The notes under the pieces were generated by a model. The model worked only from the letters and a program-made list of their open reading frames with translations. It was not told where the DNA came from and made no database searches. A stretch of 64,000 bases of DNA, taken from Chaunax sp. Z400 (Eukaryota; Chordata; Actinopteri; Lophiiformes; Chaunacidae). A program made the position numbers and the translations under genes. Shown piece by piece: positions 11,024 through 22,925 of the stretch. The DNA lies in the NCBI GenBank assembly GCA_037577475.1, contig CM075190.1:3273501-3337500 (forward strand), written 5' to 3'. The stretch's first letter is position 1. Each line of letters starts with the position of its first letter.

Positions 11024-13031
11024 AGTTAAGGAGGAGGATCAGGGAGGGGAAGAACAGCTTCAGGAGGAAGATGGAGGATCAGCTGCAGCAGAACAACATC
11101 AGTGGAGTTTGGAAAGGCCTGAAAACCATCTCTGGCCACAAGGAACTAAACTCCCAGGCTGTGGGGGACCAACAGTGGGTGAATGATCTGAATTTATTTT
11201 TCAATAGGTTTAATCAGTCATCTGCCCCTCCCCCAGCCCAGTCAGGCCTGCTGCAACCCCCTTCATTGGCACCTCCAGGACACTGCCCCACCCCCTCCTC
11301 CACCTCCCTTGCTGCAACACTCAGCTCATCAGCTCAACACCACCATCTCCCCCATCCACAAACTTCAGCACACAGCCCCCCTGCTCCACCCTGTCCCTCA
11401 CAACTCTCCAGGTGAGGAATCAGCTTAGGAGGATGAAGGCGAGGAAGGCTGCGGGTCCGGACGGCATCAGCTCCAGGCTCCTGAAGTCCTGTGCAGACCA
11501 GCTGTGTGGGATAGTTGAACACATGTTCAACCTGAGCCTGAAGCTGGGGAGAGTGCCACAGATGTGGAAAACATCCTGCGTGGTACCTGTCCCCAAGACT
11601 CCGCACCCCAAGGACCTCAACAGCTACAGGCCGGTGGCTCTAACATCCCACCTGATGAAGACCCTGGAGCGGCTGGTCCTTGTTCATCTCCACCCTCTGG
11701 TGAGCCCAGCGATGGACCCGCTTCAGATCGCCCTCCAACCTGGCATCGGGGTGGACAATGCTGTCATCTTCCTCCAACACCGAGCCCTCTCTCACCTGGA
11801 GAAGCCGGGAAGCACTGTGAGAATCATGTTCTTTGATTTCTCCAGTGCTTTCAACACAATACAGCCTCAGCTTCTGAGGGACAAGCTGGAGCACACCAGT
11901 GTGGACCACCACCTCACATGCTGGATACTGGACTACCTCACCAACCGCCCACAGTATGTGAGGTCACGGGACTGTGTGTCCGACATGGTTGTCTGCAGTA
12001 TGGGGGCCCCACAGGGAACGGTCCTGGCTCCGTTCCTCTTCACCCTCTACACTGCAGACTTCCACTACAACTCACCCACCTGTCACCTGCAGAAGTTCTC
12101 TGATGACTCTGCAGTCGTTGGCCTTATCACAGATGGGGACGACAGGGAATACAGAGAACTGACGCAGGACTTTGTGGACTGGTGCCAGCGGAACCAACTC
12201 CAGATCAACGCAGGGAAAACCAAGGAACTGGTGGTGGATTTCCGTAGGCACACACACTCCCCCCCGGACCCGGTGAACATTCAGGGAATAGACATTGAGA
12301 TGGTGGCATCTTATAAGTACCTGGGTGTTCACCTGAACAATAAACTGGACTGGACAGACAATACCACTGCACTTTACAGGAAAGGCCAGAGCAGACTCTA
12401 TCTGCTCAGGAGACTGAGGTCCTTTGGAGTGCAGGGAGCACTCCTCAAGACATTTTATGACACCGTGGTGGCATCAGCCATTTTTTATGGTGTGGTCTGC
12501 TGGGGCAGCGGCATCTCAGTGTCGGACAGGAAAAGACTCGACAAACTGATAAGGAAGGCCAGCTCTGTCCTGGGATGCCCCCTGCACCCAGTGGAGGTGG
12601 TGGGAGGAAGGAGGATGACAACTAAGCTGTCATCCATAATGGACAATCACTCCCACCCGATGCGGGACCAAATAACAGCACTGGAGAGCTCCTTCAGCGA
12701 CAGGTTGCTTCACCCAAAGTGTGCGAAGGAGCGCTTTCGCAAGTCTTTCCTTCCTGCAGCTGTTAGACTGTACAATCAGCACTGCTCCTAGTAGACCAAA
12801 CAATTTCTTGTACTTTTTTATTGTCTGTGCAATACTGACACACTTTCGTTATAGTATTTGTGTAATATTTTTGAGACACTTTACCCCCTCCTTTATAGTA
12901 TTGTATTTTTTTATATTATTTCCCCTCCCCCACTGTGCTTCTGTACACTGTGCTGCTGCAATACTGTGAATTTCCCCACTGTGGGACTAATAAAGGGATA
13001 TCTTATCTTATATTATCTTATCTCTTATCTT
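11024..13031 (+). mobile_element. 5'-truncated L2/CR1-group LINE inside the 11-nt array
   Basis: About 2.0 kb nearly identical to the right half of the element at 43767-46047. It begins abruptly within the coding region (AGTTAAGGAGG, matching AGCTAAGGAGG of the other copy). It ends in the same 3' UTR: CCCCACTGTGGGACTAATAA, then (ATCTT)n. Minisatellite sequence flanks it directly on both sides, so it inserted into the array. 5' truncation plus a short tandem 3' tail is the signature of target-primed reverse transcription. The high similarity to the second copy implies recent activity of the family. Confidence 0.92.
11041..12791 (+). pseudogene. LINE reverse transcriptase, frameshifted copy
   Basis: Encodes the reverse transcriptase and C-terminus of an L2/CR1-group LINE ORF2. 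The frame from 11071 stops at 11415; the downstream frame, 11412-12791, carries the RT. Visible motifs are KARKAAGPDGISSRLL, the block A aspartate in FFDFSSAFNT, PQGTVLAPFLF (block B), KFSDDSAVVG (block C catalytic pair, FSDD rather than the usual YADD), and YKYLGVHLNNKLDW. It ends with the RKSFLPAAVRLYNQHCS tail. Compared with the copy at 43779, a 25-nt deletion near 11327, in a proline/serine-rich linker, shifts the frame. The N-terminal endonuclease is absent. It cannot make a full protein. Confidence 0.9.
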
Positions 13032-15133
13032 AATACACAGGTACTCTACAGGTAAGAAACAGGTAATACACAGATAATCAACAGGTAATCCACAGGTAAT
13101 CCACAGGTAATCCACAGATAATCAACAGATAATAAACAGGTAATACACAGATAATCAACAGATAATACACAGGTAATGCACAGGTAATCTACAGATAATA
13201 CACAGGTAATACACAGATAATCAACAGATAATACACAGGTAATACACAGATAATCAACAGATAATACACAGGTAATACACAGGTAATCAACAGATAATAC
13301 ACAGGTAATGCACGGGTAATCTACAGATAATACACAGGTAATGCACAGGTAATCTACAGATAATACACAGGTAATGCACAGGTAATCTACAGATAATACA
13401 CAGGTAATACACAGATAATCCACAGATAATCCACAGGTAATAAACAGGTAATACACAGATAATCTACAGGTAATAAACAGGTAATACACAGATAATCTAC
13501 AGGTAATACACAGGTAATACACAGATAATAAACAGATAATACACAGGTAATGCACAGGTAATCTACAGATAATACACAGGTAATGCACAGGTAATCTACA
13601 GATAATACACAGGTAATGCACAGGTAATCTACAGATAATCCACAGGTAATACACAGATAATCCACAGATAATCCACAGGTAATAAACAGGTAATACACAG
13701 ATAATCTACAGGTAATAAACAGGTAATACACAGATAATCTACAGGTAATAAACAGGTAATACACAGATAATCCACAGGTAATACACAGATAATCATCAGA
13801 TAATCCACAGGTAATCTACAGATAATCCACAGGTAATACACAGATAATCAACGGATAATCCACAGGTAATACACAAGTAATCTACAGGTAATACACAGGT
13901 AATCTAGAGGTAATACACAGGTAATCTACAGGTAATACACAGGTAATCTACAGGTAATAAACAGGTAGTACGCAGATAATCCACATGTAATAAACAGGTA
14001 ATGCACAGATAATCCACAGATAATAAACAGGTAATCCACAGGTAATCCACAGGTAATAAACAGGTAATAAACAGGTAATCTACAGGTAATCCACAGGTAA
14101 TCAAAAGGTAATCCACAGGTAATCCACAGGTAATCCACAGATAATATACAGGAGATCCACATGTAAAACACAGGTAATACACAGGAGAACCACAGTTAAT
14201 ACACAAGTAATACACAGGAAAGCCAACGATAATTTACAGGTATTACACAGATAACCCACAGGTAATACACAGATAATACACACGTAATACACAGGTAATA
14301 CACAGGTAATCCACAGATAATCCACAGATAATATACAGGTAATACACAGGTTATACACAGATAATACACACGTAATAAACAGGTAATACACAGATAATCC
14401 ACAGATAATCCACAGATAATCAACAGGTAATACACAGGTAATAAACAGGTAATACACAGGTAATACACAGATAATTCACAGGTAATACACAGATAATCCG
14501 CAGGTAACACACAGGTAATAAACAGGTAATACACAGATAATCCACAGGTAATCCACAGGTAATAAACAGGTAATACACAGACAATACACAGGTAATACAC
14601 AGGTAATACACAGGTAATCCACAGGTAATCCACAGATAATCAACAAATAATACACAGGTAATACACAGGTAATACATAGGTAATACTCAGGTAATACACA
14701 GATAATACAAAGGTAATGCACAGGTAATCCACAGGTAATCCACAGGTAATCCACAGATAATACACAGGTAAAACACAGGTAATACACAGGTAATCCACAG
14801 GTAATCCACAGATAATACACAGGTAAGACACAGGTAATACATAGGTAATACACAGATAATACACAGGTAATACACAGGTAATACACAGGAAAGCCAACGT
14901 AACCCACGGGTATTACAGAGGTAATCCACGGGTATTACACAGGTAATCCACGGGTATTACACAGGTAATCCACGGGTATTCACAGGTAATCCACGGGTAT
15001 TACACAGGTAATCCACGGGTATTCACAGGTAATCCACGGGTATTACACAGGTAATCCACACACAGATAATACACAGATAATCCACACACAGGTAATACAC
15101 AGGTAATGTACTGATAATACACAGGTAATCTGT
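13032..15133. repeat. 11-nt minisatellite, right part
   Basis: Continuation of the CAGGTAATACA array, about 190 units. Variants shift regionally: CAGATAATACA/GGTAATGCA forms dominate around 13150-13620, and a CCACGGGTATTACACAGGTA 22-nt double unit dominates at 14900-15050. A few units carry AAAGCCAACG insertions (about 14220 and 14890). Frames on the minus strand up to about 200 codons are repeat artefacts. Confidence 0.95.
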
Positions 15134-15744
15134 GGGGATTGAATGCAGACAAACAGATAACTAGAGGCAGGGACACACAGAGGTAAGAAAAAAAAGGAAG
15201 AGGAGAGGATTTGATGAATATTTTTTAAAGCATTAGGCCTGGACCTGACTAGGACATCTTTCCCCTAACCAATCAGTGTGCAGCGTGAGATCCTGAGGCA
15301 GAAACCTGCTGACTGCTCCCAGTTCACCTTAAAAACTGAAGGGGACCAAGCGTTTGCTGTCAGATGTCTTCGGCATAGAATGGCATACCTGAAAAGCTCT
15401 TCTTAATTCTTTGGACAGACTGTATTATACTTTTGATGCTCATTTAAGTCTCACAGTGCTCCATTTAAATTCACCTGTTGGTTTTACATTTTACCCTTGT
15501 ATTTTATTGACAGACCCTGGGAAGGGTGAGGGAGGGGAATAGTTGATTACATTTTAGTGTGGAGGTTCGGCAAATTGTTATGTTTCAACTAATACAAGAA
15601 TTTGTAACTACTCTAGTGTTCATTGTCCAATCTACCCAAAACTTCACATGTTGTAAAAGAGTCAGAAGACATACAGATAGATAAACTCAGTAATAGTTGT
15701 AGCACTTGACCACAATGACGTCAATTTGGGTCAGATAATCTATA
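15134..15744. other. Unique spacer between two minisatellites
   Basis: No repeat or coding similarity was recognised. It contains an A-rich run near 15188 and otherwise ordinary AT-rich intergenic sequence. Confidence 0.5.
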
Positions 15745-18658
15745 ACACCGTGGTGAAGCCCCCGATAACCACTGATAATAAGTCACATTTACCCCCAATA
15801 CCCACTGATAATAAGTCACATTTACCCCAAAATAACGACTGATAATGAGTCACATTTACCCCAATACCCACTGATAATGAGTCACATTTACCCCCAATAA
15901 CCACTGATAATAAGTCACATTTACCACCAATAACCACTGATAATGAGTAACCTTTACGCCCAATAACCACTGATAGTAAGTCACATTTACCCCAAAATAA
16001 CGACTGATAATGAGTCATATTTACCCCCAATAACCACTGATAGTAAGTCACATTTACCCCCAATAACCACTGATAGTAAGTCACATTTACCCCCAATAAC
16101 CACTGATAGTAAGTCACATTTACCCCCAAATAACGAATGATAATGAGTCACATTTACCCCCAATAACCACTGATAGTAAGTCACATTTACCCCCACCGTG
16201 GTGAAGCCCCCAATAACCACTGATAATAAGTCACATTTACCCCCAATAACCGCTGATAGTAAGTCACATTTACCCCCAATAACCACTGATAGTAAGTCAC
16301 ATTTACCCCCAATAACCACTGATAATAAGTCACATTTACCCCCAATAACCGCTGATAGTAAGTCACATTTACCCCCAATAACCACTGATAGTAAGTCACA
16401 TTTACCCCCAATAACCACTGATAATAAGTCACATTTACCCCCAATAACCACTGATAATAAGTCACATTTACCCCCAATAACCACTAATAGTAAGTCACAT
16501 TTTCCCCCCAATAACCACTGATAATAAGTCACATTTACCTCCAATAACCACTGATAATAAGTCACATTTACCCCCAATAACCACTGATAGTAAGTCACAT
16601 TTACCCCCAATAAACACTGATAGTAAGTCACATTTACCTCCAATAAACACTGATAGTAAGTCACATTTTCCCCCCAATAACCATTGATAATAAGTCACAT
16701 TTACCTCCAATAACCACTGATAATAAGTCTCATTTACCCCCAATAAACACTGATAGTAAGTCACATTTACCCCCAATAACTACTGATAGTAAGTCACATT
16801 TACCCCCAATAACCACTGAAAGTAAGTCACATTTACCCCCAATAACCACTGATAGTAAGTCACATTTAGCCCCAATAACCACTGATAATAAGTCACATTT
16901 ACCCCCAATAACCACTGATAGTAAGTCACATTTACCCCCAATAACCACTGATAATAAGTCACATTTACCTCCAATAACCACTGAAAGTAAGTCACATTTA
17001 CCCCCAATAACCACTGATAAGTCACATTTACCCCAATAACCACTGAAAGTAAGTCACATTTACCCCAATAACCACTGAAAGTAAGTCACATTTACCCCCA
17101 ATAACCACTGATAATAAGTCACATTTACCCCCAATAACCACTGATAGTAAGTCACATTTACCCCCAATAACCACTGATAGTAAGTCACACTTACCCCCAA
17201 TAACCACTGATAGTAAGTCACATTTACCCCCAATAACCACTGATAGTAAGTCACACTTACCCCCAATAACCACTGATAGTAAGTCACATTTACCCCCAAT
17301 AACCACTAATAGTAAGTCACATTTACCCCCAATAACCACTAATAGTAAGTCACATTTACCCCCAATAACCACTGATAGTAAGTCACATTTACCCCCAATA
17401 ACCACTGATAGTAAGTCACATTTACCCCCAATAACCACTAATAGTAAGTCACATTTACCCCCACCATGGTGAAGCCCCCAATAACCACTGATAATAAGTC
17501 ACATTTACCCCCAATAACCACTGATAATAAGTCACATTTACCCCCAATAACCACTGATAATAAGTCACATTTACCCACAATAACCACTGATAGTAAGTCA
17601 CATTTATCCCCAATAACCACTGATAATAAGTCACATTTACCCCAATAACCACTGAAAGTAAGTCACATTTACCTCCAATAACCACTGATAATAAGTCACA
17701 TTTACCTCCAATAACCACTGATAATAAGTCTCATTTACCCCCAATAAACACTGATAATAAGTCACATTTACCTCCAATAACCACTGATAATAAGTCACAT
17801 TTTCCCCCCAATAACCACTGATAATAAGTCACATTTACCTCCAATAACCACTGATAATAAGTCACATTTACCTCCAATAACCACTGATAATAAGTCACAT
17901 TTACCTCCAATAACTACTGATAATAAGTCACATTTACCCCCAATAACCACTGAAAGTAAGTCACATTTACCCCAATAACCACTGAAAGTAAGTCACATTT
18001 ACCCCCCAATAACCACTGATAATAAGTCACATTTACCTCCAATAACCACTGATAATAAGTCACATTTACCTCCAATAACCACTGATAATAAGTCTCATTT
18101 ACCCCCAATAAACACTGATAGTAAGTCACATTTACCTCCAATAAACACTGATAGTAAGTCACATTTTCCCCCCAATAACCACTGATAATAAGTCACATTT
18201 ACCTCCAATAACCACTGATAATAAGTCACATTTACCCCCAATAAACACTGATAGTAAGTCACATTTACCCCCAATAACTACTGATAGTAAGTCACATTTA
18301 CCCCCAATAACCACTGATAGTAAGTCACATTTACCCCCAATAACTACTGATAGTAAGTCACATTTACCCCCAATAACCACTGAAAGTAAGTCACATTTAC
18401 CCCCAATAACCACTGATAGTAAGTCACATTTACCCCCAATAACCACTGATAATAAGTCACATTTACCCCCAATAACCACTGATAGTAAGTCACATTTACC
18501 CCCAATAACCACTGATAATAAGTCACATTTACCCCCAATAACCACTGAAAGTAAGTCACATTTACCCCCAATAACCACTGATAGTAAGTCACATTTACCC
18601 CCAATAACCACTGATAATAAGTCACATTTACCCCCAATAACCACTGATAATAAGTCAC
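15745..18658. repeat. 33-nt minisatellite with higher-order structure
   Basis: Close to 90 units of 33 nt built from GATAATAAGTCACATTTACC plus CCCAATAACCACT. Frequent variants are GATAGTAAGTCAC, GAAAGTAAGTCAC, TACCTCC and AATAAACACT. A distinct starter, CACCGTGGTGAAGCCCCC (one copy CCATGG), recurs at about 15746, 16194 and 17462, so large blocks have been copied as well as single units. Thirty-three is a multiple of three, giving stop-free frames on both strands (GGKCDLLSVVI or KSHLPPITTDN repeats). These have no start context or unique sequence and are not genes. Confidence 0.95.
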
Positions 18659-20060
18659 TTTTGTTTGATTAAATCCAGTATCAACAATGTTGTTTTACTG
18701 TGGACACTAGCTTGTGTCCACAGTATGTTGTTCAGAGATTGTCCTCATACATTGTATTTTCAGTTTTTTATTAATATGGAAATGTTGGATTTGACAGATT
18801 CTTTTATTTGAGCTTCTCAAATACAGAAATGTGACAGAGGAAAAATAGCTGCTCTGTGAAAAAGGACTAAAAGGACACTCAAAGAAATGTTTGTTTAGTT
18901 GTGGTTTAGTAGTGAACCAGCAGAGATCAGAGAGTCTTTGTAGAAACACTGAGTCCTATTAACCATAATGCATCATAACTGTATATGTCCGTCATCAGAG
19001 CATCTCAGCTAAACTCCAGGTCTGGAGTCTTTAAGGCAGGCTTTGCTCTCAGATCCAATAAAAGAACCCTGATGATGGCATCAGGATTATTTTGTGACAC
19101 GTCATCAAGCAAACTTCTGAGTCGTGTGATGAGTTAACTGAACTTCAAAAAGACAAAAGAGGTTTTCAGTCTTAACAATGAAAATTCATCCCTATGTGAA
19201 TTAAATCTTTTCCTTCATAAATAGTCCTTTTAGTCTGTTTAATGCATAATGAGACAACTGTAACATCTCAGTGCAGGGTGACGTTCAGTTCTTTAGCCAT
19301 GAATTTGGTCATTTCAGTTCCATCCTCTATCTTTATTCCTGTGCTGCTGAGGCTGTTTGACATAAGCATGAACAGAATCATAAGTGAGGTCTGTGTGTGA
19401 GTTTCTGCCCTTGTCACAATGTCATGTTCCTCCTGTCCCTCTTTGCTGTGAGGCAAAATGCCCCAAACCTAATCGTTGAAAAATGAATAAGAAAAGACGG
19501 GGAGAGGGAGGGATTGAGAGGCACTGGAGGTGGAGAGGAGGAAAAAAAACTCAGCTGAGCTTGTTAAGAAAGTCATCTGAATTCAGGCCTCATTCCCTCC
19601 ATTGATCTGACAGTTGAGAGGGAAACCAAAATGTTTGGCTTATTTTAGCCAATTAAGCTGTGAGAGAGCCAATTGTGCATGTGCTATTGAGCGTCTCTTT
19701 GCTTAAAGTGCTTATTGTGGAGCTGCTTGCAGAAGGATCAATTGAAGGCTCTGTGATCGGATTACCCAGGTAATCAATGCTGGTTGCTAATATATTAACA
19801 AGGTAATTATAGCACTGTGGAAGAGGCAGCCCCACTGTGACAAATGCAAGACACCATTATTCTTAGATATTACAGGCTTCAGTGAGAAAGACAAAGAATA
19901 CAGCCCCCCCTCAAACCCACACAGGCTCACATGATGCACTGCCCCCTACTGTCCCAGAGGTGAAGGAGTTTTATATATATATATATAAACACAAAGTATA
20001 TACTAGTATTTCACAGTTTATGTTTCTAAAATCTAACATCAACAAACTGCATTATTATAC
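18659..20060. other. Unique intergenic sequence containing a candidate conserved element
   Basis: No protein-coding similarity. Most of it is ordinary intergenic sequence. The part at 19571-19855 is listed separately. Confidence 0.5.
19571..19855. promoter_or_regulatory. Candidate conserved non-coding element (enhancer-like)
   Basis: About 285 bp of non-repetitive, balanced sequence stands out between arrays and mobile-element debris. It is dense in homeodomain-type words: CCAATTAAG near 19650, GGATTA (Otx/bicoid-type) at 19759-19764, GTAATCAATG near 19770 and TAATTA at 19804-19809, with CCATTGATCTGACAG near 19600. This texture is typical of deeply conserved vertebrate enhancers. The call is inference; no alignment could be run and no target gene is implied. 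Confidence 0.35.
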
Positions 20061-20322
20061 TATGACAGACAGACGGAAAGAAAGTCAGATAGACAGACAG
20101 AAAAACAGACCAGCAGACACACAGACAGACAGACAGACAGACAGTCAGACAGGCAGACAGACTGTCAGACAGACAGACAGACCAACAGTCAGACAGACAG
20201 GCAGACAGACTAGTCAGGTAGACATACAGACAGACTGTCAGACAGACAGACAGGCAGACAGACAGACAGGCAGACAGACTAGTCAGGCAGACAGACTGTC
20301 AGACAGACAGACAGACAGTGTG
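20061..20322. repeat. (CAGA)n microsatellite with imperfect higher-order units
   Basis: Runs of CAGACAGACAGA interrupted by GGCAGACAGACTGTCAGACA and GACTAGTCAGG words that themselves recur. It lies in a stop-free frame of 150 codons (Arg-Gln-Thr-Asp) that is not a gene. Confidence 0.9.
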
Positions 20323-21554
20323 TGCATGCTTTGACATATCAGTTGTCTACATAGAATTAAAACATATAAGAAATGTGTTCCAAAAAATAATGTTTAGGAA
20401 AAGCTCATTAAATGTGGACACCTTGTGAAATGTTATAAATGTCATATTACAACACACAGTGACATAGGAAGTGTATCTGTAGCATTAGCAATGAGTGCAA
20501 AAACCTTCTGCTCATGACTTGAAGAAGTATCCAAAACAACACATTTTTGAACAACAAACAAAACAACAAATATTACATTGTGAGGAAAATGACACAGAGC
20601 TCATAGCAGTGAGTTCATCTGGTGTTTGATGGCTGTGAGGAGGAGTGTGGGAGATCTTCCAGGCTTTAGTGGAGGAAGGATCCTCAAACACTCATGTGTT
20701 CTTGCTGCTGCTCGCTTTGAAGAGCTGTGTCTTTGTCTGGTGGATGGGGACCGGGGCTTAGCTTCACTGCTTGGTATTCCCCCTGAGGTTTTGTGCCTTT
20801 AGCCGCCATATGGGAGAGAGACAACAGCCATATAAGCACTTAAGCAAAGTTTATATTTACTCAGGAATTTTCTCAGCTTTGCTTTACTTTAGTGGAAAAA
20901 CAATAACCAGGCTGAATTGGAGCTGCCATTATAAGCACTTATGCAAAGTTCATATTAGCAATGGAAATTTCAACCTTGGCAGGAATGTCCATGACGGAGT
21001 ACATAAAGCTTCTGCTGCTGCACAAATCTGCTTTTCTCTCAGTGAGCAGTGTTGTGGAGATTTGTGAAACACATTGTGTGAAAACCTCAACCATCATTAC
21101 TGTTACTTTACCCAGAATACTTTGTTACTCAGACAAACATCTCTGTCTTAAATATCTAAATGACATTTTACTGACAAATGCATTACAGACGTTTAAACAC
21201 TCATTTCAAATATTGTTTTTAACTGGAGACCAAAAGTTTCAATAATAAAACTAATTGACCTTAAAGGGAAGTTTTTTTAGAAAACAAATATGTGGTTGAC
21301 ATTTGTTATGTATTTTTATTCTTTTCCAGGTTCCACCTTGGATACCCAGTTCATCCCTATATGGACAGATTTTTAACAACCATGACGTAGATCCTGACTC
21401 GACACAGTCTGACTTTATACTGTCTCACTTACCAGCTGTAATATATCTTCGACAGTGTCCTTACTATTCTGCATAATTTCCATTGGTTTTTATTACCTCC
21501 AAGTTATGGTTCCGCCTGTCAGAAGTATGCTCTCTACTGATAACTGGTCTGATA
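20323..21554. other. Unique intergenic sequence, nothing recognised
   Basis: No repeat, RNA or coding similarity was identified. A short internal duplication is visible: TATAAGCACTTAAGCAAAGT at about 20832 and TATAAGCACTTATGCAAAGT at about 20931. Confidence 0.45.
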
Positions 21555-22020
21555 GCAGGATTAAGCAGAAGGCACGGATGGACTGGTCATCGGGAGTTCC
21601 GGGAGTACCGGTGGGCCAGTTATCTGTGGGCCACTGGAAGGCTGTGGTTTTGTTTGTTTTTTTCCAAAGACCTTGGCTGTCAGGGCCACAGAGCGCAGAG
21701 AGTGACAGTGATTGGCCCACTGGTTTGTCTCTCATCTGAACACTGGCCAGTCACATGATCCTAACATTCATTTGTTGACATTTCAATAACAGATATCTAT
21801 CTGTATCTATTCATCTATTCATATTCTCTCTGGATATACAGAGCTATTCTGGTTTAATTAACAATAAACAAATAAACCACGTGATGTGTGTCAGGTATTC
21901 CTGTACTGTAGGTTGAATGTATTGAAGGGGAGTGCATGAATGGATGCTGTCTGACTGATTGTAGTGGGACGGTCTGGGCTAAAGTCCAGGGCTGATATTT
22001 GATCCCAGTCCAGCCCTGGC
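21555..22020. repeat. Probable fish DNA-transposon-like repeat
   Basis: GGACTGGTCATCGGGAGTTC, GAGTACCGGTGGGCCAG and GATTGGCCCACTGG near 21580-21725, and GATCCCAGTCCAGCCCTGG at about 22000-22018, resemble two parts of a teleost interspersed repeat whose ends read CAGGGTTGGACTGGGA. A second end of this type lies at 61118-61170 in the opposite orientation. The intervening 200 bp are unassigned. Confidence 0.35.
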
Positions 22021-22149
22021 AGAAACTACTGAGCCGGTTTAATGGAAGGATGAGGCAAGAACCCATTCAATTATGGGGTCGATGTGGATAAAGGAGCCAA
22101 TCCAGGAGTCTTCTATAACTTTACTACACTATAGAAAGCAGGGCATTTT

Positions 22150-22225
22150 TCAACATTGTTCCTAATTATACAAAAACCACTGAACCGAGTTTCACAAAAC
22201 ATTGTGGAGGGGTGGGGCCGGGCCA
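22150..22225 (+). repeat. Fragment of the same repeat family as 2868-3165
   Basis: TACAAAAACCACTGAACCGA followed by GTTTCACAAAACATTGTGGA and GGGGTGGGGCC follows the same consensus order as the repeat at 2868 (remembered fish consensus: ACAAAAACTACTG, TTTCATGAAAC, TTGGTGGAAGGG). A short inverted piece is at 22870-22925. Confidence 0.45.
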
Positions 22226-22635
22226 AACGTTCCGAACAATTAAGGCATTTTCTCAAGTTTGTCTGAAAATTAAACATAAACGTTGATGTAAAAACATCAC
22301 ATATATTTAGGGTGTAGATATCCGACTGTGTGGTGCAGAGGCAGAACATAAATCTGCTGAATTAAATGATTTATTTGTTGGGTTGATCTTTAGTCACTGT
22401 CCAGTCAGAGCTAAGCAGACATGAATAGGGTTGTTCCACCTGTTGGACATATGCGCTCTGTGTCTGCCCTTCTATTTTGAAAATAATTCAAAATAAGACT
22501 TAGATTTGGAAAATAACGCAATAAATTTTTAAAGGTCATTGTTTGAAAATGCTGTCAGCACCACATGTAGCTCAGGTGTAGGTAAAATTTCAGAGAAATA
22601 CAACTCATAACTTCTAGAGTTTTTCCCCTCTAGTG

Positions 22636-22868
22636 ACTTAGGGTCTGGGTTCTGGGTTCTGGGTTCCAATCCAGACCTGGGACCTGTCTGTGTGGAGTGT
22701 GCATGTTCTTGGGTTCCTCCAGGTGTTACTTCTTCCTCCCACAGTCCAGAGGCATACAGCACAGGTGAACTGGTGACCCCAAACCTCCTGTAGGTGTGAA
22801 TTATTGTTTGTCTGTCTGTGTGACAGCCTAGTGATGAAGGTGACCTGTCCAGGTGTTCTTGTCTGATA
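22636..22868 (+). mobile_element. V-SINE (DANA/mermaid-like) relic
   Basis: GGGTTCCAATCCAGACCTGG resembles a polymerase III B box and 3' tRNA-like end. It is followed by GTGTGGAGTGTGCATGTTCT, CTTCCTCCCACAGTCCAGAG, ACAGGTGAACTGGTGACC, CTGTAGGTGTGAATT and GGTGACCTGTCCAGG. That order is the conserved central and 3' part of tRNA-derived V-SINEs of fish. The 5' A box is not visible, so this is a truncated or decayed copy. Confidence 0.65.
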
Positions 22869-22869
22869 T

Positions 22870-22925
22870 ATGCCACATACTTCCACCAGGTTTTATGGAA
22901 ATAGACTGAGTAGATTTTGCTTAAT
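22870..22925 (-). repeat. Inverted fragment of the 2868-type repeat
   Basis: On the minus strand it reads CTATTTCCATAAAACCTGGT then GGAAGTATGTGG, matching the GGATTTCATGAAACTTGGTGG core of the family. Too short for more. Confidence 0.35.

Noticed and set aside
10128..14929. Long hydrophobic minus-strand frames (YYLCITC repeats) that look like membrane proteins
   Set aside because: Pure translation of the 11-nt array. Several frames are open at once and composition follows the repeat exactly.
15740..18658. 33-nt direct repeats considered as a CRISPR-like array
   Set aside because: The units are contiguous without spacers, the genome is vertebrate, and no cas-like gene exists.
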